Below are positions 27,041 to 36,134 of a stretch of DNA of 64,000 nucleotides, piece by piece. The DNA is from Novosphingobium sp. (lineage in GTDB: Bacteria > Pseudomonadota > Alphaproteobacteria > Sphingomonadales > Sphingomonadaceae). The first letter of the stretch is position 1. The number at the start of each line of letters is the position of its first letter. The notes under the pieces are model-generated. The model was given only the letters and a program-made list of their open reading frames with translations. It was not told the DNA's origin and ran no database searches. Made by a program: the position numbers and the translations under genes. The stretch covers positions 208,165-272,164 of the forward strand of contig JAGHZR010000007.1 of the NCBI GenBank assembly GCA_017745295.1, in the 5' to 3' direction.

Positions 27041-28447
27041 TCAGCCGTGTTCGCCGGTGTAGCGCCGCTGCAACATCCGCCATGCCGCGCGCAGCCCGAG
27101 CGCGTCGCCGCCCTTGGGCCGACCGGGCTTGGCGGCGGGGCGCCAGGCGAAGGTATCGAAGTGCGCCCAGTCGAGGCCCTTGGGCACGAAGCGGTCCATG
27201 AACAGCGCTGCGGTGCTCGCCCCGGCAAAGCCGCTGGACCCGGCGTTGTTGATGTCGGCGATGTCCGATTTCAGGTATTCGCGGTAGCCGTCGTAGAGCG
27301 GCAGGCGCCAGCAGGGATCGTCCACCGCGAGACCGGCGTCGAGGATGTCCTGCGCGGTCTTGTCCTCACGGGTGAACAGCGCGGGCAGGTCCGGGCCGAC
27401 GGCGACGCGGGCGGCGCCGGTCAATGTGGCGAAGTCGATCAGGAGTTCCGGCTCCTTCTCGCCCGCGCGGGTGAGCGCGTCGCCGAGGATCAGGCGGCCT
27501 TCGGCGTCGGTATTGCCGATCTCCACGGTGATCCCCGCGCGGCTGCGCAGCACGTCGCCGGGGCGGAAGGAATTGCCGGAGATCGCGTTTTCGACTGCCG
27601 GGATCACGAGATGCAGCCGCACCGGCAGCTTCGCGCCCATGATGAGGCGGGCGAGAGCGAGGGCATGAGCGGCGCCGCCCATGTCCTTCTTCATCAGCAA
27701 CATGCCCGCGCCCGGCTTGATGTCGAGACCGCCCGAATCGAAGCAGACGCCCTTGCCGACGACGGCGATCCTCGGATGCGTGGGATCGCCCCATTCCAAC
27801 TCGATCAGGCGCGGAGCATGGGCGCGGCCTGCCGCGCGGCCGACCGCGTGGACCATCGGATATTCGCGTTCGAGCATCTCGCCGCGGGTGATTTTCACCT
27901 CGGCGCGGAAGGCCTTGGCCAGCGACTCGGCTTCCGATTCGAGCTGGCCCGGACCCATGTCCTCGGCAGGCGTATTGACGAGATCGCGGACGAGCTCGAT
28001 CGCCTCGGCCTCGGCGATCACGGCGTCGATCGCCTTGACTTCGGTGGTGAGGAGAATGCGCGGGCCTTCCTCGGAGGGTTCGGAAAGGTAGCGGTCGAAG
28101 CTGTACTGTCCCGCGATCCAGCCGAGCGCGGCCTTTCCGGGCTCACCGGAGGCGCGGCGGTAGGTTCCGGCGGGGAGCACATCGGCCAGCTTCGCGAGGC
28201 ACCAGGTGGAGAGCGCGGCGGGATCCGCCACGCCCGCGACGACGAACCAGCCGTCGCCGTCTGGCAGGATCGCGTGACTGCCGGCGCTGCCGGTGAACTT
28301 CTGCGCTTCGAGCGCGGCGCGCTGGGGAACCGACAGGCCTTTGATGAATTGCTCCAGTCCGTCCCCGGTCCCGTCTTTCCTGACGAGATGGATGGCGACG
28401 GCCTTCTGGCCGCGATCGGGCTGAATCAATGCGTTCTTGTCGGTCAT
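27041..28447 (-). CDS. M17 leucyl aminopeptidase family protein
   Basis: 468 aa from ATG 28447. The C-terminal catalytic domain carries VGKGVCFDSGGLDIKPGAG, KKDMGGAA and NTDAEGRLILGDAL, which supply the two-metal ligands and the active-site Lys and Arg. The N-terminal domain is short, and spacing resembles the PepB-like rather than the PepA group. It is a cytosolic enzyme that releases N-terminal residues from peptides. Its start is about 45 bases from the divergent lipoprotein gene. It is first in a run with the SH3-like gene and argC. Confidence 0.92.
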   Translation of the reverse strand: MTDKNALIQPDRGQKAVAIHLVRKDGTGDGLEQFIKGLSVPQRAALEAQKFTGSAGSHAILPDGDGWFVVAGVADPAALSTWCLAKLADVLPAGTYRRASGEPGKAALGWIAGQYSFDRYLSEPSEEGPRILLTTEVKAIDAVIAEAEAIELVRDLVNTPAEDMGPGQLESEAESLAKAFRAEVKITRGEMLEREYPMVHAVGRAAGRAHAPRLIELEWGDPTHPRIAVVGKGVCFDSGGLDIKPGAGMLLMKKDMGGAAHALALARLIMGAKLPVRLHLVIPAVENAISGNSFRPGDVLRSRAGITVEIGNTDAEGRLILGDALTRAGEKEPELLIDFATLTGAARVAVGPDLPALFTREDKTAQDILDAGLAVDDPCWRLPLYDGYREYLKSDIADINNAGSSGFAGASTAALFMDRFVPKGLDWAHFDTFAWRPAAKPGRPKGGDALGLRAAWRMLQRRYTGEHG

Positions 28448-28492
28448 GGTTCCATTCTCTAGCCTTGCCGCAAGCATGAGCCGAGAGGGAAA

Positions 28493-29338
28493 ATGATGCG
28501 ATCTGGTGCTTGGTATCTTGTCTCCATTGCAAGCGCGGCCTTGCTGGTGAGCAGCTGCAAGGGCGATAAGCCCGCTCCTGCGGCGTCGGAAACCGCCGCG
28601 AGCAAGGTGGAGACGGCGAGCGAAGCCGCTTCCGAGCCTGCCTCCGAAGCCAGCGAAGTCCCGGTCGGCGGCGGACGCGCGGAAAAGGTGGAGAACGATA
28701 CGTACGAGTTCAGCTACGCTTATCCCGATGCCGCAGGCGCGATTCCGGGGCTGAAGGCGAACCTCGACAAGCAGCTTGCGGCATCGCGTGCGGATCTTGC
28801 GAGCAGCGCGAAGGAAGGGCAGGCCGACGCGAAGAAGAATGACTTCCCTTACCACGCCTACAGCTACGGCGAGGAATGGAAGGTCGTCACCAGCCTGCCC
28901 GGCTGGCTCTCGCTTTCCTCGGAGACCTATACATATTCGGGCGGCGCGCATGGCATGACCACGTTCGATGCCCTGCTATGGGACCGCCATGCCGACGCGG
29001 CCAAGAAGCCCATCGACCTCTTCACCAGCAAGGAAGCGCTGTCGAAGGCGATCCGTACCCCGTTCTGCGTCGCGCTCGACAAGGAGCGGGTCAAGAAGCG
29101 CGGAGGCCCAATCGACAAGAGCGACGAGATGTTCTCCGAATGCATCGATCCGGTCGAGCAGGTGGTGATCCTGGGTTCGACCAACCGGCAGACGTTCGAC
29201 CGTATCGGCCTGCTGGTGGCACCCTACAATGCCGGGCCTTATGCCGAGGGCAGCTACGAGGTGACGGTGCCGGTGACCGGCGCGGTCATGGCGGCGCTGA
29301 AACCGCAGTATCGGTCGAGTTTCTCGGTGGGGAAGTAA
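28493..29338 (+). CDS. Lipoprotein with DUF4163/DUF3298-type domains
   Basis: 281 aa. The signal peptide has Cys22 in LLVSSC. An Ala/Ser/Glu linker of about 40 residues follows. The C-terminal region resembles the DUF4163 plus DUF3298 pair found in RsiV-like and PdaC-like proteins, with the hallmark YTYSGGAHGMTTFDALLWD. In RsiV that pair binds lysozyme; here no sigma factor gene is adjacent, so the ligand is unknown. GAGAGGGA precedes the ATG. It is divergent from the M17 peptidase gene with a very short shared promoter region. Confidence 0.82.
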   Translation: MMRSGAWYLVSIASAALLVSSCKGDKPAPAASETAASKVETASEAASEPASEASEVPVGGGRAEKVENDTYEFSYAYPDAAGAIPGLKANLDKQLAASRADLASSAKEGQADAKKNDFPYHAYSYGEEWKVVTSLPGWLSLSSETYTYSGGAHGMTTFDALLWDRHADAAKKPIDLFTSKEALSKAIRTPFCVALDKERVKKRGGPIDKSDEMFSECIDPVEQVVILGSTNRQTFDRIGLLVAPYNAGPYAEGSYEVTVPVTGAVMAALKPQYRSSFSVGK

Positions 29339-29349
29339 GAGGTCGTTTG

Positions 29350-29372
29350 AAAAATGCCCGAGGGGCATTTTT
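29350..29372. terminator. Bidirectional hairpin of repeat family E
   Basis: The stem AAAAATGCCC / GGGCATTTTT with loop GAG lies 12 bases after the lipoprotein stop. It is followed by GAGCGGCACCGGCCC, the same sequence that accompanies the related hairpin near 61784. Confidence 0.8.
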
Positions 29373-29432
29373 GAGCGGCACCGGCCCACTCCTGATCTCG
29401 CAATTTGCGCGCGCAATCGTTATGTAGGCTCC

Positions 29433-30263
29433 ATGACCGAATACCAGATCGTCGAACCCGGAAGTGAAACCGTCCTGCGTGACGGCACCATCAAGCTGCA
29501 CGGCCCCGAGGGCTTCGAGGGCATGCGCAAGGCAGGCCGCCTAGCCGCCATGATCCTCGACGAGATCGCGCCGATGGTGCAGCCCGGCGTCACCACCGCC
29601 GCCATCGACGACAAGGTTCGCGAACTGACGCTGGATGGCGGCGCCGTTCCTGCCACGCTCGGCTACCGGGGCTATGCACATTCGTGCTGCATCTCGATCA
29701 ACCATGTCGTCTGCCACGGCATCCCGTCCGAAAAGACGATCAAGGACGGCGATATCGTCAATATCGACGTGACCCCGCTGCTGGACGGTTGGCACGGCGA
29801 CACCAGCCGCATGTATCTGGCTGGCGACGTCTCGCTGAAGGCACGCCGTCTGGTCGACGTGACTTACGAATGCCTGATGATCGGCATCGAACAGGCCAAG
29901 CCCGGCAACCGCGTGGGTGACATCGGGGCGGCGATCCAGGCTTATGCCGAATCGTTCCGCTACGGCGTCGTGCGCGAGTTCTGCGGCCATGGTCTCGGCC
30001 GTCTGTTCCATGATGCGCCTGAAGTGGTCCATGCCGGTCGTCCCGGCACCGGTCCGCTGCTCAAGCCCGGCATGTTCATGACCATCGAGCCGATGATCAA
30101 CCTCGGCAAGCCGCCGGTGAAGCTGCTTGCCGACGGCTGGACGGCGGTGACGCGCGACAAGTCGCTGTCGGCGCAGTTCGAGCACTCTATCGGCATTACC
30201 GAGACTGGGTGTGAGATCTTCACGAGCAGTTCCAAGGGACTGCACAAGCCGCCTTACGCCTGA
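29433..30263 (+). CDS. map: Methionine aminopeptidase type I
   Basis: 276 aa. The metal ligands and His residues of the pita-bread fold are visible: HVVCHGIP, DIVNIDVTPLLDGWHGDTS, CGHGLGRLFH, TIEPMINLG and FEHSIGITETG. It removes the initiator Met from nascent proteins. Compared with short type I enzymes it has about 20 extra residues at the N-terminus. It stands alone and is followed after about 170 bases by a terminator of family D. Confidence 0.95.
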   Translation: MTEYQIVEPGSETVLRDGTIKLHGPEGFEGMRKAGRLAAMILDEIAPMVQPGVTTAAIDDKVRELTLDGGAVPATLGYRGYAHSCCISINHVVCHGIPSEKTIKDGDIVNIDVTPLLDGWHGDTSRMYLAGDVSLKARRLVDVTYECLMIGIEQAKPGNRVGDIGAAIQAYAESFRYGVVREFCGHGLGRLFHDAPEVVHAGRPGTGPLLKPGMFMTIEPMINLGKPPVKLLADGWTAVTRDKSLSAQFEHSIGITETGCEIFTSSSKGLHKPPYA

Positions 30264-30433
30264 TTTTTGCGAAGGAGGGGCGTTCTTCTCCTGGTTTGCG
30301 CTTTCATTGTGCCACTCCACCCCGGTTTAACCGGCGGAATGGATGCTGAACCGCGCGCAAAGCGCCGCAGGCTATAAAGGTCGTTTCCCGCAAGGAGCGC
30401 ACCCCGTTGCTGCGCGCGCGGGGTAGACAGTCT

Positions 30434-30470
30434 TGGGGGTGCAGGGGGCTAAGCTCCCCTGCTTTTCTCT
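30434..30470 (+). terminator. Hairpin of repeat family D (terminator after map)
   Basis: TGGGGGTGCAGGGGG followed by CTAAG and CTCCCCTGCTTTTCTC forms a stem of 7-8 bp with a T-rich tail. The arrangement copies the element at 7037-7070. Confidence 0.7.
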
Positions 30471-30480
30471 TTCTGCCCCT

Positions 30481-31824
30481 TCAAGCCGCCAGAGCCGCAG
30501 ACGGCTTACTCAGCAGCGCAAGCAGCGAAATGCGGTTGAAGAACCACATGCGTTGCAGTTCGAGGCCGCTGTATTTCCGCAGGGTGTTGGCGAAAGTATA
30601 GGGCGTGTACCAGACGTTGTGGTCGGGGTGGACGCCTTCGAGGAAGGTCTCGGTTTCCGGCACATAGTCGAAGTGGCGGGCGCGGCACTGGAAGGCGTCG
30701 GGCACGGAAATGAGGAAGAGGCCAGCGTCCACCGCCTCGATCCGGCCGAGGAAGTCGGAAACGTCGGGGACGTGTTCCATGACTTCGGGGACGAGCACCA
30801 CGTCGTAGCGGTCGGTCACTTGCGCGAAATCGGTGAAGAGCTGTCCTTCCACGAAGGGTCGCAGCTGTTCGAGTGCCTCGCCGTGGGGATCGAGTCCGTC
30901 GAGCCGGGCGCAGTGCGCTTCGAGGCGGACGTGGAGGGAAGTGCGCGGATCGGTGATCGGCCAGTCCGCGCAGCCGACGTGGAGCACACGCTGGCCGGAT
31001 AGCAGGCTGGCGAAGACCTCCATCCGGTCCAGCGAGGCGAGTTCCGATCCTACCGGCACGCGCTGGAGGAAATAGGGCGCGTGGATGCGTTCGAGGGGCG
31101 AGCTTTCGGGCGGTTCGGGGCCAAGTGGCGGAGATGGTGGTGGCGGGGATGGCGGCGGCGAAGGCGGCGGCGGGGATGCGATCTCGCGCACGTCGGCCTT
31201 ATGGATGTCCGCGTAAGTGCGCAGCGTCGAGCCCCAGAGCTGGTGCGCATAGACCGGATCGCGGCCTTCGTAAGTGACGCCGGTGAAGTGGCGCGGGATG
31301 AACGTGTGGCTGGGGTAGATCCGCAGCGGGGTATAGGCGAACTTGCGGTAGCAGTCGGTCAGGCGCTGCGGTCCCACGGTCTTCCACGCCATGTCCTCGA
31401 CCACCGAGGGGCTTGCGGCGATGTCCTCGACGATCCGCTTCACGAAAGCATTGCCTGCCTCGCAGCCGAAATAGCCTGCCGCGATCAGGCCGGGGCGGGC
31501 GATCTCGCTTTCCCAGCAGGCGAAGGCCTCGCAGTCGAGCAGGTCCTCATCGAGTGGGCGCAGGCAGATGGAATCGGCATCGAAGACCAGTCCGCCGTGT
31601 TCGAGCAGGATTTCCCAGCGCATCATATCGGCCACGCCGTTGAGTTCGCGCGGGGCCATTGCGGCCATGTGGCGGGCGTTGATCCAGTCGCGCCCTTCCA
31701 ACTCGGCATTGCCCCAGAGGCGGAATTCCCAGTCGGGATGGGCTTCCTGCCAGGTCCGGATGCAATTGTCGGGGCGGCGGGATTCGTCGCCGACCCAGAT
31801 GAAATGGAAGCATTTCGGAATCAT
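30481..31824 (-). CDS. Fusion of GT32-type glycosyltransferase and methyltransferase-like domain
   Basis: 447 aa with two domains. Residues 1-210 match the GT32/OCH1-like family: PKCFHFIWVG at the start, MMRWEILLEHGG, and the DXD metal/nucleotide-sugar motif DAD at 82-84. Residues 217-245 are an almost pure Pro/Ser linker. Residues 250-447 look like a class I methyltransferase, with motif I RVLHVGCAD at 279-287, YDVVLVPEVMEHVPD at 340-354, and a C-terminal EGVHPDHNVWYTPYTF segment. Glycine spacing in motif I is poor (VGCADW), so catalysis is not assured. It may glycosylate and methylate one surface glycan or lipid. It stands alone, with no polysaccharide operon visible. Confidence 0.8.
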   Translation of the reverse strand: MIPKCFHFIWVGDESRRPDNCIRTWQEAHPDWEFRLWGNAELEGRDWINARHMAAMAPRELNGVADMMRWEILLEHGGLVFDADSICLRPLDEDLLDCEAFACWESEIARPGLIAAGYFGCEAGNAFVKRIVEDIAASPSVVEDMAWKTVGPQRLTDCYRKFAYTPLRIYPSHTFIPRHFTGVTYEGRDPVYAHQLWGSTLRTYADIHKADVREIASPPPPSPPPSPPPPSPPLGPEPPESSPLERIHAPYFLQRVPVGSELASLDRMEVFASLLSGQRVLHVGCADWPITDPRTSLHVRLEAHCARLDGLDPHGEALEQLRPFVEGQLFTDFAQVTDRYDVVLVPEVMEHVPDVSDFLGRIEAVDAGLFLISVPDAFQCRARHFDYVPETETFLEGVHPDHNVWYTPYTFANTLRKYSGLELQRMWFFNRISLLALLSKPSAALAA

Positions 31825-31981
31825 CGCGGCGTTTCCCGGCGGACGAGGGGTGTCCCTTCCGGGGCTAAGGCGACAGAGTGAAGCAAGTCCGAAGGCGGGC
31901 TAGGCATTCACGCGTAAATGGGCCTGCTCACGGGGGAACGGAGCAGGCCCATCCCCCTCCGGGAGAGGGAGAAGCGATCAG

Positions 31982-32019
31982 CCGGAGCGGCACGCAAGTG
32001 CGGAAGTGTGCCGCTCCGG
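31982..32019 (-). terminator. Hairpin after the TonB-family gene
   Basis: CCGGAGCGGCAC and its exact complement GTGCCGCTCCGG lie 14 bases apart, 27 bases past the stop. A second hairpin (GGGCCTGCTC / GAGCAGGCCC) lies at 31920-31950. The T tract is weak. The pair probably ends minus-strand transcription before the fusion gene. Confidence 0.5.
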
Positions 32020-32045
32020 GCGGGCGACCTCCGGGGGTTTCGAGG

Positions 32046-32744
32046 TCAGTCCCGCGGGATGATCCAACGGATCGTCCCCAGGTAATTGCCGGCGACCGGC
32101 TGGCCGTCGGCATTGGTGGCCGGTTCGAACCGGGCACGCCTGCTGACATATTTGCAGGTGGCCTCGTCGAGGCCGGTATAGCCGCTCGACGCGACGATGG
32201 TGCACTGGCCGACGCGGCCGCGCTCATCGATGTCGAGCCTGAAACGGACGCTGCCCTGGTGTTCGGCGCGCAAGTCGGCGGTGGGATAGTCCTGCGTCGT
32301 CACCCAGCCGGAGGCCGCATTGCGCGGCAGGGCGCCCTTGGGCTGGAACCGGGCCGGAGTTTCGGTCGGCGTTGGGAGGGCGATGGCGACCCTCTCCGTC
32401 TCGAACGCGGTCGGGGTGGCGGTGGGGGTGGTCGTCGCAACCTGGACCGGATCGTTCACCGGAACCGGAATGCGCGGCGCGGGCGCGGTCAGCAGCGGCT
32501 GGTCCACCGGCTGATCGGGCTGAACTTTGGGTTCGGGCGGCGGCGGCATGGGAATGGGTTCGAGCTTGATCTGCGTGGCTTCGGTATGCTTGGGCGGATC
32601 GCTCTTGAGCATGGTGACGGCAAAACCGTTGACGAGAGCAAGCACAAGCCCGCCCTGAATCAAGGCCACTATGCCGCCGGTCAGGGCCTTTTGATTGGCG
32701 TTGGCCCCGTAGCTTTCTGTGGAATGTCGATCGGCGTAGGACAT
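32046..32744 (-). CDS. TonB-family energy transducer
   Basis: 232 aa from ATG 32744, preceded by AAAGGA. One N-terminal transmembrane helix (about 22-44, GGIVALIQGGLVLALVNGF) is followed by a Pro-rich periplasmic spacer (PIPMPPPPEPKVQPDQPV). The C-terminal TonB-like beta domain has RFRLDIDERGRVGQCTIVASSG with two cysteines and a final RWIIPRD. It would couple the proton-motive force to outer-membrane transport. No exbB, exbD or receptor genes are adjacent, so it may be one of several TonB paralogs. Confidence 0.87.
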   Translation of the reverse strand: MSYADRHSTESYGANANQKALTGGIVALIQGGLVLALVNGFAVTMLKSDPPKHTEATQIKLEPIPMPPPPEPKVQPDQPVDQPLLTAPAPRIPVPVNDPVQVATTTPTATPTAFETERVAIALPTPTETPARFQPKGALPRNAASGWVTTQDYPTADLRAEHQGSVRFRLDIDERGRVGQCTIVASSGYTGLDEATCKYVSRRARFEPATNADGQPVAGNYLGTIRWIIPRD

Positions 32745-32884
32745 CGGCAATCCTTTCCCATGGGTGCACCGCGTTCTTGCGACGCCTGCTTGCGGTTCAT
32801 CGCAAGTCCGGTACACTTCATGGATAGAAGATTATCACGAACCGGTCCGATTCAAACGAATTTATATTAAGCGGGACATCTATT

Positions 32885-32915
32885 TAACCAAGCTAGGTGA
32901 TCATCGTCTTGGTTA
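32885..32915 (-). terminator. Possible terminator of rpoN
   Basis: TAACCAAG and CTTGGTTA (8 bp) are separated by 15 bases in an AT-rich pocket 10 bases past the rpoN stop. The minus strand continues TTAAATAG, a weak T tract. Confidence 0.45.
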
Positions 32916-32924
32916 GTGCCTCGC

Positions 32925-34418
32925 TCAACGAACCGCGGCGATGGCCTTCTGTCTGCGGCGCTGCACCGAACTGCCGAGGCCGATAGCCTCGCGATACTTT
33001 GCCACCGTGCGGCGGGCGAGTTCGAAGCCCTTGCCCTTGAGCAAGTCCACCAGCGTATCGTCGGAGAGGATCGCCTTGGGGTCTTCGGCATCGATCAGCT
33101 GGCGTATCGCCGCCTTCACCGCCTCGGCCGACGCACCCTCACCGCTTGCCGCCGCCACGCCGGAGGTGAAGAAGAACTTCAGCTCGTAGGTGCCGCGCGG
33201 GCAGTTCAGGTACTTGTTGGAGGTCACCCGGCTGACGGTCGATTCGTGCATGCCGATGGCCTCGGCCACGGTGCGCAGGGTGAGCGGGCGAAGCTGCGAC
33301 ACGCCCTGGCGGAAGAAGCCTTCCTGCTGCTTCACCAGTTCGCTGGCGACCTTGAGGATGGTCTTCTGCCGCTGGTCCAACGCTTTTATCAGCCAGTTGG
33401 CGTCGGCCAGCTTGTCGGAAAGCCAGGAGCGCGAGGTCTTGTCGGGGCAATTGCCCTTGAGTTCGACGTAATAGCTGCGGTTGACGATCAGGCGCGGCAG
33501 GCTCGCCTGGTTGACTGCCACGTTCCAGCCACCATCGGCGCGCGCGGTGACGAGGATGTCGGGCGTCACCGCCGCGCTCGTCTCGCCGCCGAAGCGCAGG
33601 CCGGGCTTGGGGTCGTAGCCGCGCAGTTCGGCCAGCATGTCGGCGAAGTCCTCATCATCCACGCAGCAGAGCCGCTTGAGCCGGGCGAGATCGCCGCGCG
33701 CCAGCAGGTCGAGGTTCTCGATCAGGCGGGCCATGCAGGGGTCGTGGCGGTCGGCCTCGCGGGCCTGGAGGGCGATGCATTCGGACAAGGTGCGGGCGCC
33801 GACGCCGGTGGGGTCGAGCGTCTGCACGACGGCGAGCGCGGCTTCGGCCGCTTCGCGCTCGACGCCGAGGTCTTGCGCCACTTCGAGGAGGGTGATCGGC
33901 AGGTAGCCCGCGTCGTCGAGCTGGCCGATGATGTAACGGGCGATGGCGGCGATCAGCGGGTCGGCGGTGGCAGGGCCGACTTGCGCTTCCAGATGGGCGG
34001 TGAGCGAGGTTTCGCCGCTGCCGCGCTCGTCTATCCTGGCGTCGATGCCGGGCAGGTCCTCGCCGGAACCGGATCGCACATCGGCGGACCATTCGCCGGT
34101 GTCGCGGTCGCGATCGAGGGCGGTGGCGTCGATATCGAGCGGCCGGTCATCCTCGCCGCGCCCTTCGCCGATCAGCCGGTCCACCGGCGAATCTTCGAGC
34201 GTGGTGCGGCGGGCTTCTTCCGGGGGTTCGCCCGCTTCGGGTGCGGTGGGTGCCGGTTCGCCGCCAAGGTCCAGCAGCGGATTGGCTTCCAGGGACTCGC
34301 CGATGAAAGCCTCGATTTCGAGGTTGGACAGCGCCAGCAGCTTGATTGCCTGCTGGAGCTGCGGCGTCATCACCAAGGACTGACTTTGCCTGAGATCCAG
34401 GCGAGGCCCCAGCGCCAT
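32925..34418 (-). CDS. rpoN: RNA polymerase sigma-54 factor
   Basis: 497 aa. Region I is Gln/Leu-rich and starts LDLRQSQSLVMTPQLQQAIK. An acidic region II follows, with runs of Glu/Asp up to about residue 110. The DNA-binding domain has a helix-turn-helix (AIGMHESTVSRVTSNKY), and the RpoN box is ARRTVAKYREA near the C-terminus. It directs transcription from -24/-12 promoters, and the glnB promoter here is a likely target. It follows lptB by 56 bases on the same strand, the usual alphaproteobacterial order. Confidence 0.95.
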   Translation of the reverse strand: MALGPRLDLRQSQSLVMTPQLQQAIKLLALSNLEIEAFIGESLEANPLLDLGGEPAPTAPEAGEPPEEARRTTLEDSPVDRLIGEGRGEDDRPLDIDATALDRDRDTGEWSADVRSGSGEDLPGIDARIDERGSGETSLTAHLEAQVGPATADPLIAAIARYIIGQLDDAGYLPITLLEVAQDLGVEREAAEAALAVVQTLDPTGVGARTLSECIALQAREADRHDPCMARLIENLDLLARGDLARLKRLCCVDDEDFADMLAELRGYDPKPGLRFGGETSAAVTPDILVTARADGGWNVAVNQASLPRLIVNRSYYVELKGNCPDKTSRSWLSDKLADANWLIKALDQRQKTILKVASELVKQQEGFFRQGVSQLRPLTLRTVAEAIGMHESTVSRVTSNKYLNCPRGTYELKFFFTSGVAAASGEGASAEAVKAAIRQLIDAEDPKAILSDDTLVDLLKGKGFELARRTVAKYREAIGLGSSVQRRRQKAIAAVR

Positions 34419-34474
34419 GGTCTAGCGGACCTGCGAACAGGAGCCTTTCGACAGGCGTAAGCCTGCCGCGAGCA

Positions 34475-35272
34475 TCACAGCGTGAAGCCTTCGCCGAGGT
34501 AGAGGCGGCGCACGTTCTCGTCGGCGACGAGGGCTTCCGGGCTGCCCGCGAAGAGCACCTGGCCGCCGTAGATGATGCAGGCGCGGTCGACGATGTCGAG
34601 CGTCTCGCGCACGTTGTGGTCGGTGATGAGCACGCCGATGCCGCGTGTCTTGAGGTCCTTCACGAGGTCGCGGATGTCGGAGATCGAGAGCGGATCGATA
34701 CCGGCGAAGGGTTCGTCCAGCAGCATGATCGAGGGCTTGGCGGCCAGCGCGCGGGCGATCTCGCAGCGGCGGCGCTCACCGCCGGACAGGGCCATGGCCG
34801 GGCTGGAGCGCAGGCGGGTGAGGCCGAATTCCTCAAGCAGGCGCTCCAGTTCGCTGGCGCGCACGTCCTTGTCCGGTTCGTTGAGTTCGAGCACGGCGCC
34901 GATGTTCTGTTCCACCGTGAGGCCGCGGAAGATCGAGGTTTCCTGCGGCAGGTAGCCGAGGCCGAGGATCGCGCGGCGGTACATCGGCAGGCGCGTCACG
35001 TCGACGCCGTCCATCAGGATGCGGCCGGAGTCGGGACGTACCAGACCCATGATCGAATAGAAGCAGGTGGTCTTGCCCGCGCCGTTGGGGCCGAGCAGGC
35101 CCAGAACCTCGCCCTTGGCGACGGACAGCGAGATGTCGGTGAGGACGGCGCGCTTGTCGTAGCTCTTGGCGATCGAGATCACTTCGAGCCCACCCGCTTC
35201 GGCGACGGTGGGCACGTGATGGCCTGCCTGTGAAGGGTCAGCCTGTGCGGGAAGTTCGGTGGTTCCGGTCAT
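34475..35272 (-). CDS. lptB: Lipopolysaccharide export ABC transporter ATP-binding protein
   Basis: 265 aa. Walker A is GPNGAGKTT, the signature is LSGGERRRCEIARAL, Walker B is SIMLLDEPFAG, and the H-loop is LITDHNVRETL. The last matches LptB, which powers LPS extraction with LptF and LptG. The N-terminal 25-30 residues are a low-complexity extension. lptA and lptC often precede lptB, but here the upstream gene is divergent, so those genes lie elsewhere. The next gene downstream is rpoN. Confidence 0.94.
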   Translation of the reverse strand: MTGTTELPAQADPSQAGHHVPTVAEAGGLEVISIAKSYDKRAVLTDISLSVAKGEVLGLLGPNGAGKTTCFYSIMGLVRPDSGRILMDGVDVTRLPMYRRAILGLGYLPQETSIFRGLTVEQNIGAVLELNEPDKDVRASELERLLEEFGLTRLRSSPAMALSGGERRRCEIARALAAKPSIMLLDEPFAGIDPLSISDIRDLVKDLKTRGIGVLITDHNVRETLDIVDRACIIYGGQVLFAGSPEALVADENVRRLYLGEGFTL

Positions 35273-35580
35273 CTTCAGAGCGGTTTAAGCATCCGCCGGG
35301 GCCTCGGCAAGTCGGCATTCGACGGATATCGAGCCGATTGGCAGGTTTCCTGCATGGTCCGGCGCGCGGCGGCACGGGCATCGCACCGGGATCACCCGTG
35401 CCGGGAACCGGACGGCTGTGGAACCGGGCAACAATCTTGCGGGTTTATGGGGTGAACTTGAAATCCTCCGCATCAAGTGATCTAGTGGATTTCGGGGACG
35501 GCGACCGGGGCGGTCGCCCAAGTTCGGGTAGCGGAAAACGGCCCGAAATAATCAGAGTCGCAAACGAACGGGAAACAGCG
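35273..35580. other. Intergenic region between divergent lptB and a membrane protein gene
   Basis: 308 bases without a supported gene. There is a GC-rich hairpin (CACGGGCATC ... GATCACCCGTG, about 35373-35401). There is also a plus-strand TTGGCAGGTTTCCTGCAT at 35338-35355. It resembles a -24/-12 promoter with two deviations from consensus, and the assignment is weak. Confidence 0.35.
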
Positions 35581-36045
35581 ATGGACAGGACCGGCAAGCA
35601 TGACGTGATGCCAAAAGATCTGGGACCCACCAAGCTGGGAACCGGCTGGGGTGCGCCCGGCGGTCTGTCGGACAAACCGGTGGCGCCCGAGGGCGGGTCC
35701 GCGAAGGACTGGGCGAAGGCCGACTGGCGCCGCAAGATGAGCGACAACATCGCCTATGCCCTGCTGGTCTACACCGCCTTGCAGATCTTCGTCACCGTCG
35801 GGGCGCTCAAGACGCACGGCGAGTCGCTGCTGCCCTATCTGGCGCTCGTCATCCTGGTGGTCGCGATCATTCCGGCCTGCCGCCGGTTCGAGGCGCGCTG
35901 GAACCGGCTCGACGACCGGCAGGCCCACGATCCCGCGATGGCCCCTTACTACCGCCGCGACCGCCTGATGCTGTGGCTGCTGGCGATCGGCCTGCCCTTC
36001 GCCATTGCCGGCCTGTTCAAGGGGCTTTCCCTGCTCATGGCATGA
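35581..36045 (+). CDS. Membrane protein of unknown function
   Basis: 154 aa from ATG 35581, preceded by GGGAAACAG. The first 50 residues are polar and unstructured (Gly/Pro/Lys-rich). Three hydrophobic segments follow: AYALLVYTALQIFVTVGAL near 59-77, LLPYLALVILVVAIIPA near 83-99, and LMLWLLAIGLPFAIAGLF near 131-148. A basic loop, CRRFEARWNRLDDRQ, lies between the second and third. No family is recognised. It is the first plus-strand gene before the PmbA gene, 90 bases apart. Confidence 0.7.
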   Translation: MDRTGKHDVMPKDLGPTKLGTGWGAPGGLSDKPVAPEGGSAKDWAKADWRRKMSDNIAYALLVYTALQIFVTVGALKTHGESLLPYLALVILVVAIIPACRRFEARWNRLDDRQAHDPAMAPYYRRDRLMLWLLAIGLPFAIAGLFKGLSLLMA

Positions 36046-36134
36046 GCCGATTCCACGCGGGATTTGCGCTCCGCTCTCGCGGCGGTTAGGGCTGCGCTCC
36101 CCCGCCCTTTCGGGGATCTGGAGACCGCAAGAAG

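Noticed and set aside
35338..35355. Second sigma-54-like promoter (TTGGCAGGTTTCCTGCAT)
   Set aside because: Two deviations from consensus and more than 200 bases from the nearest start. Kept only as a weak note in the intergenic entry.
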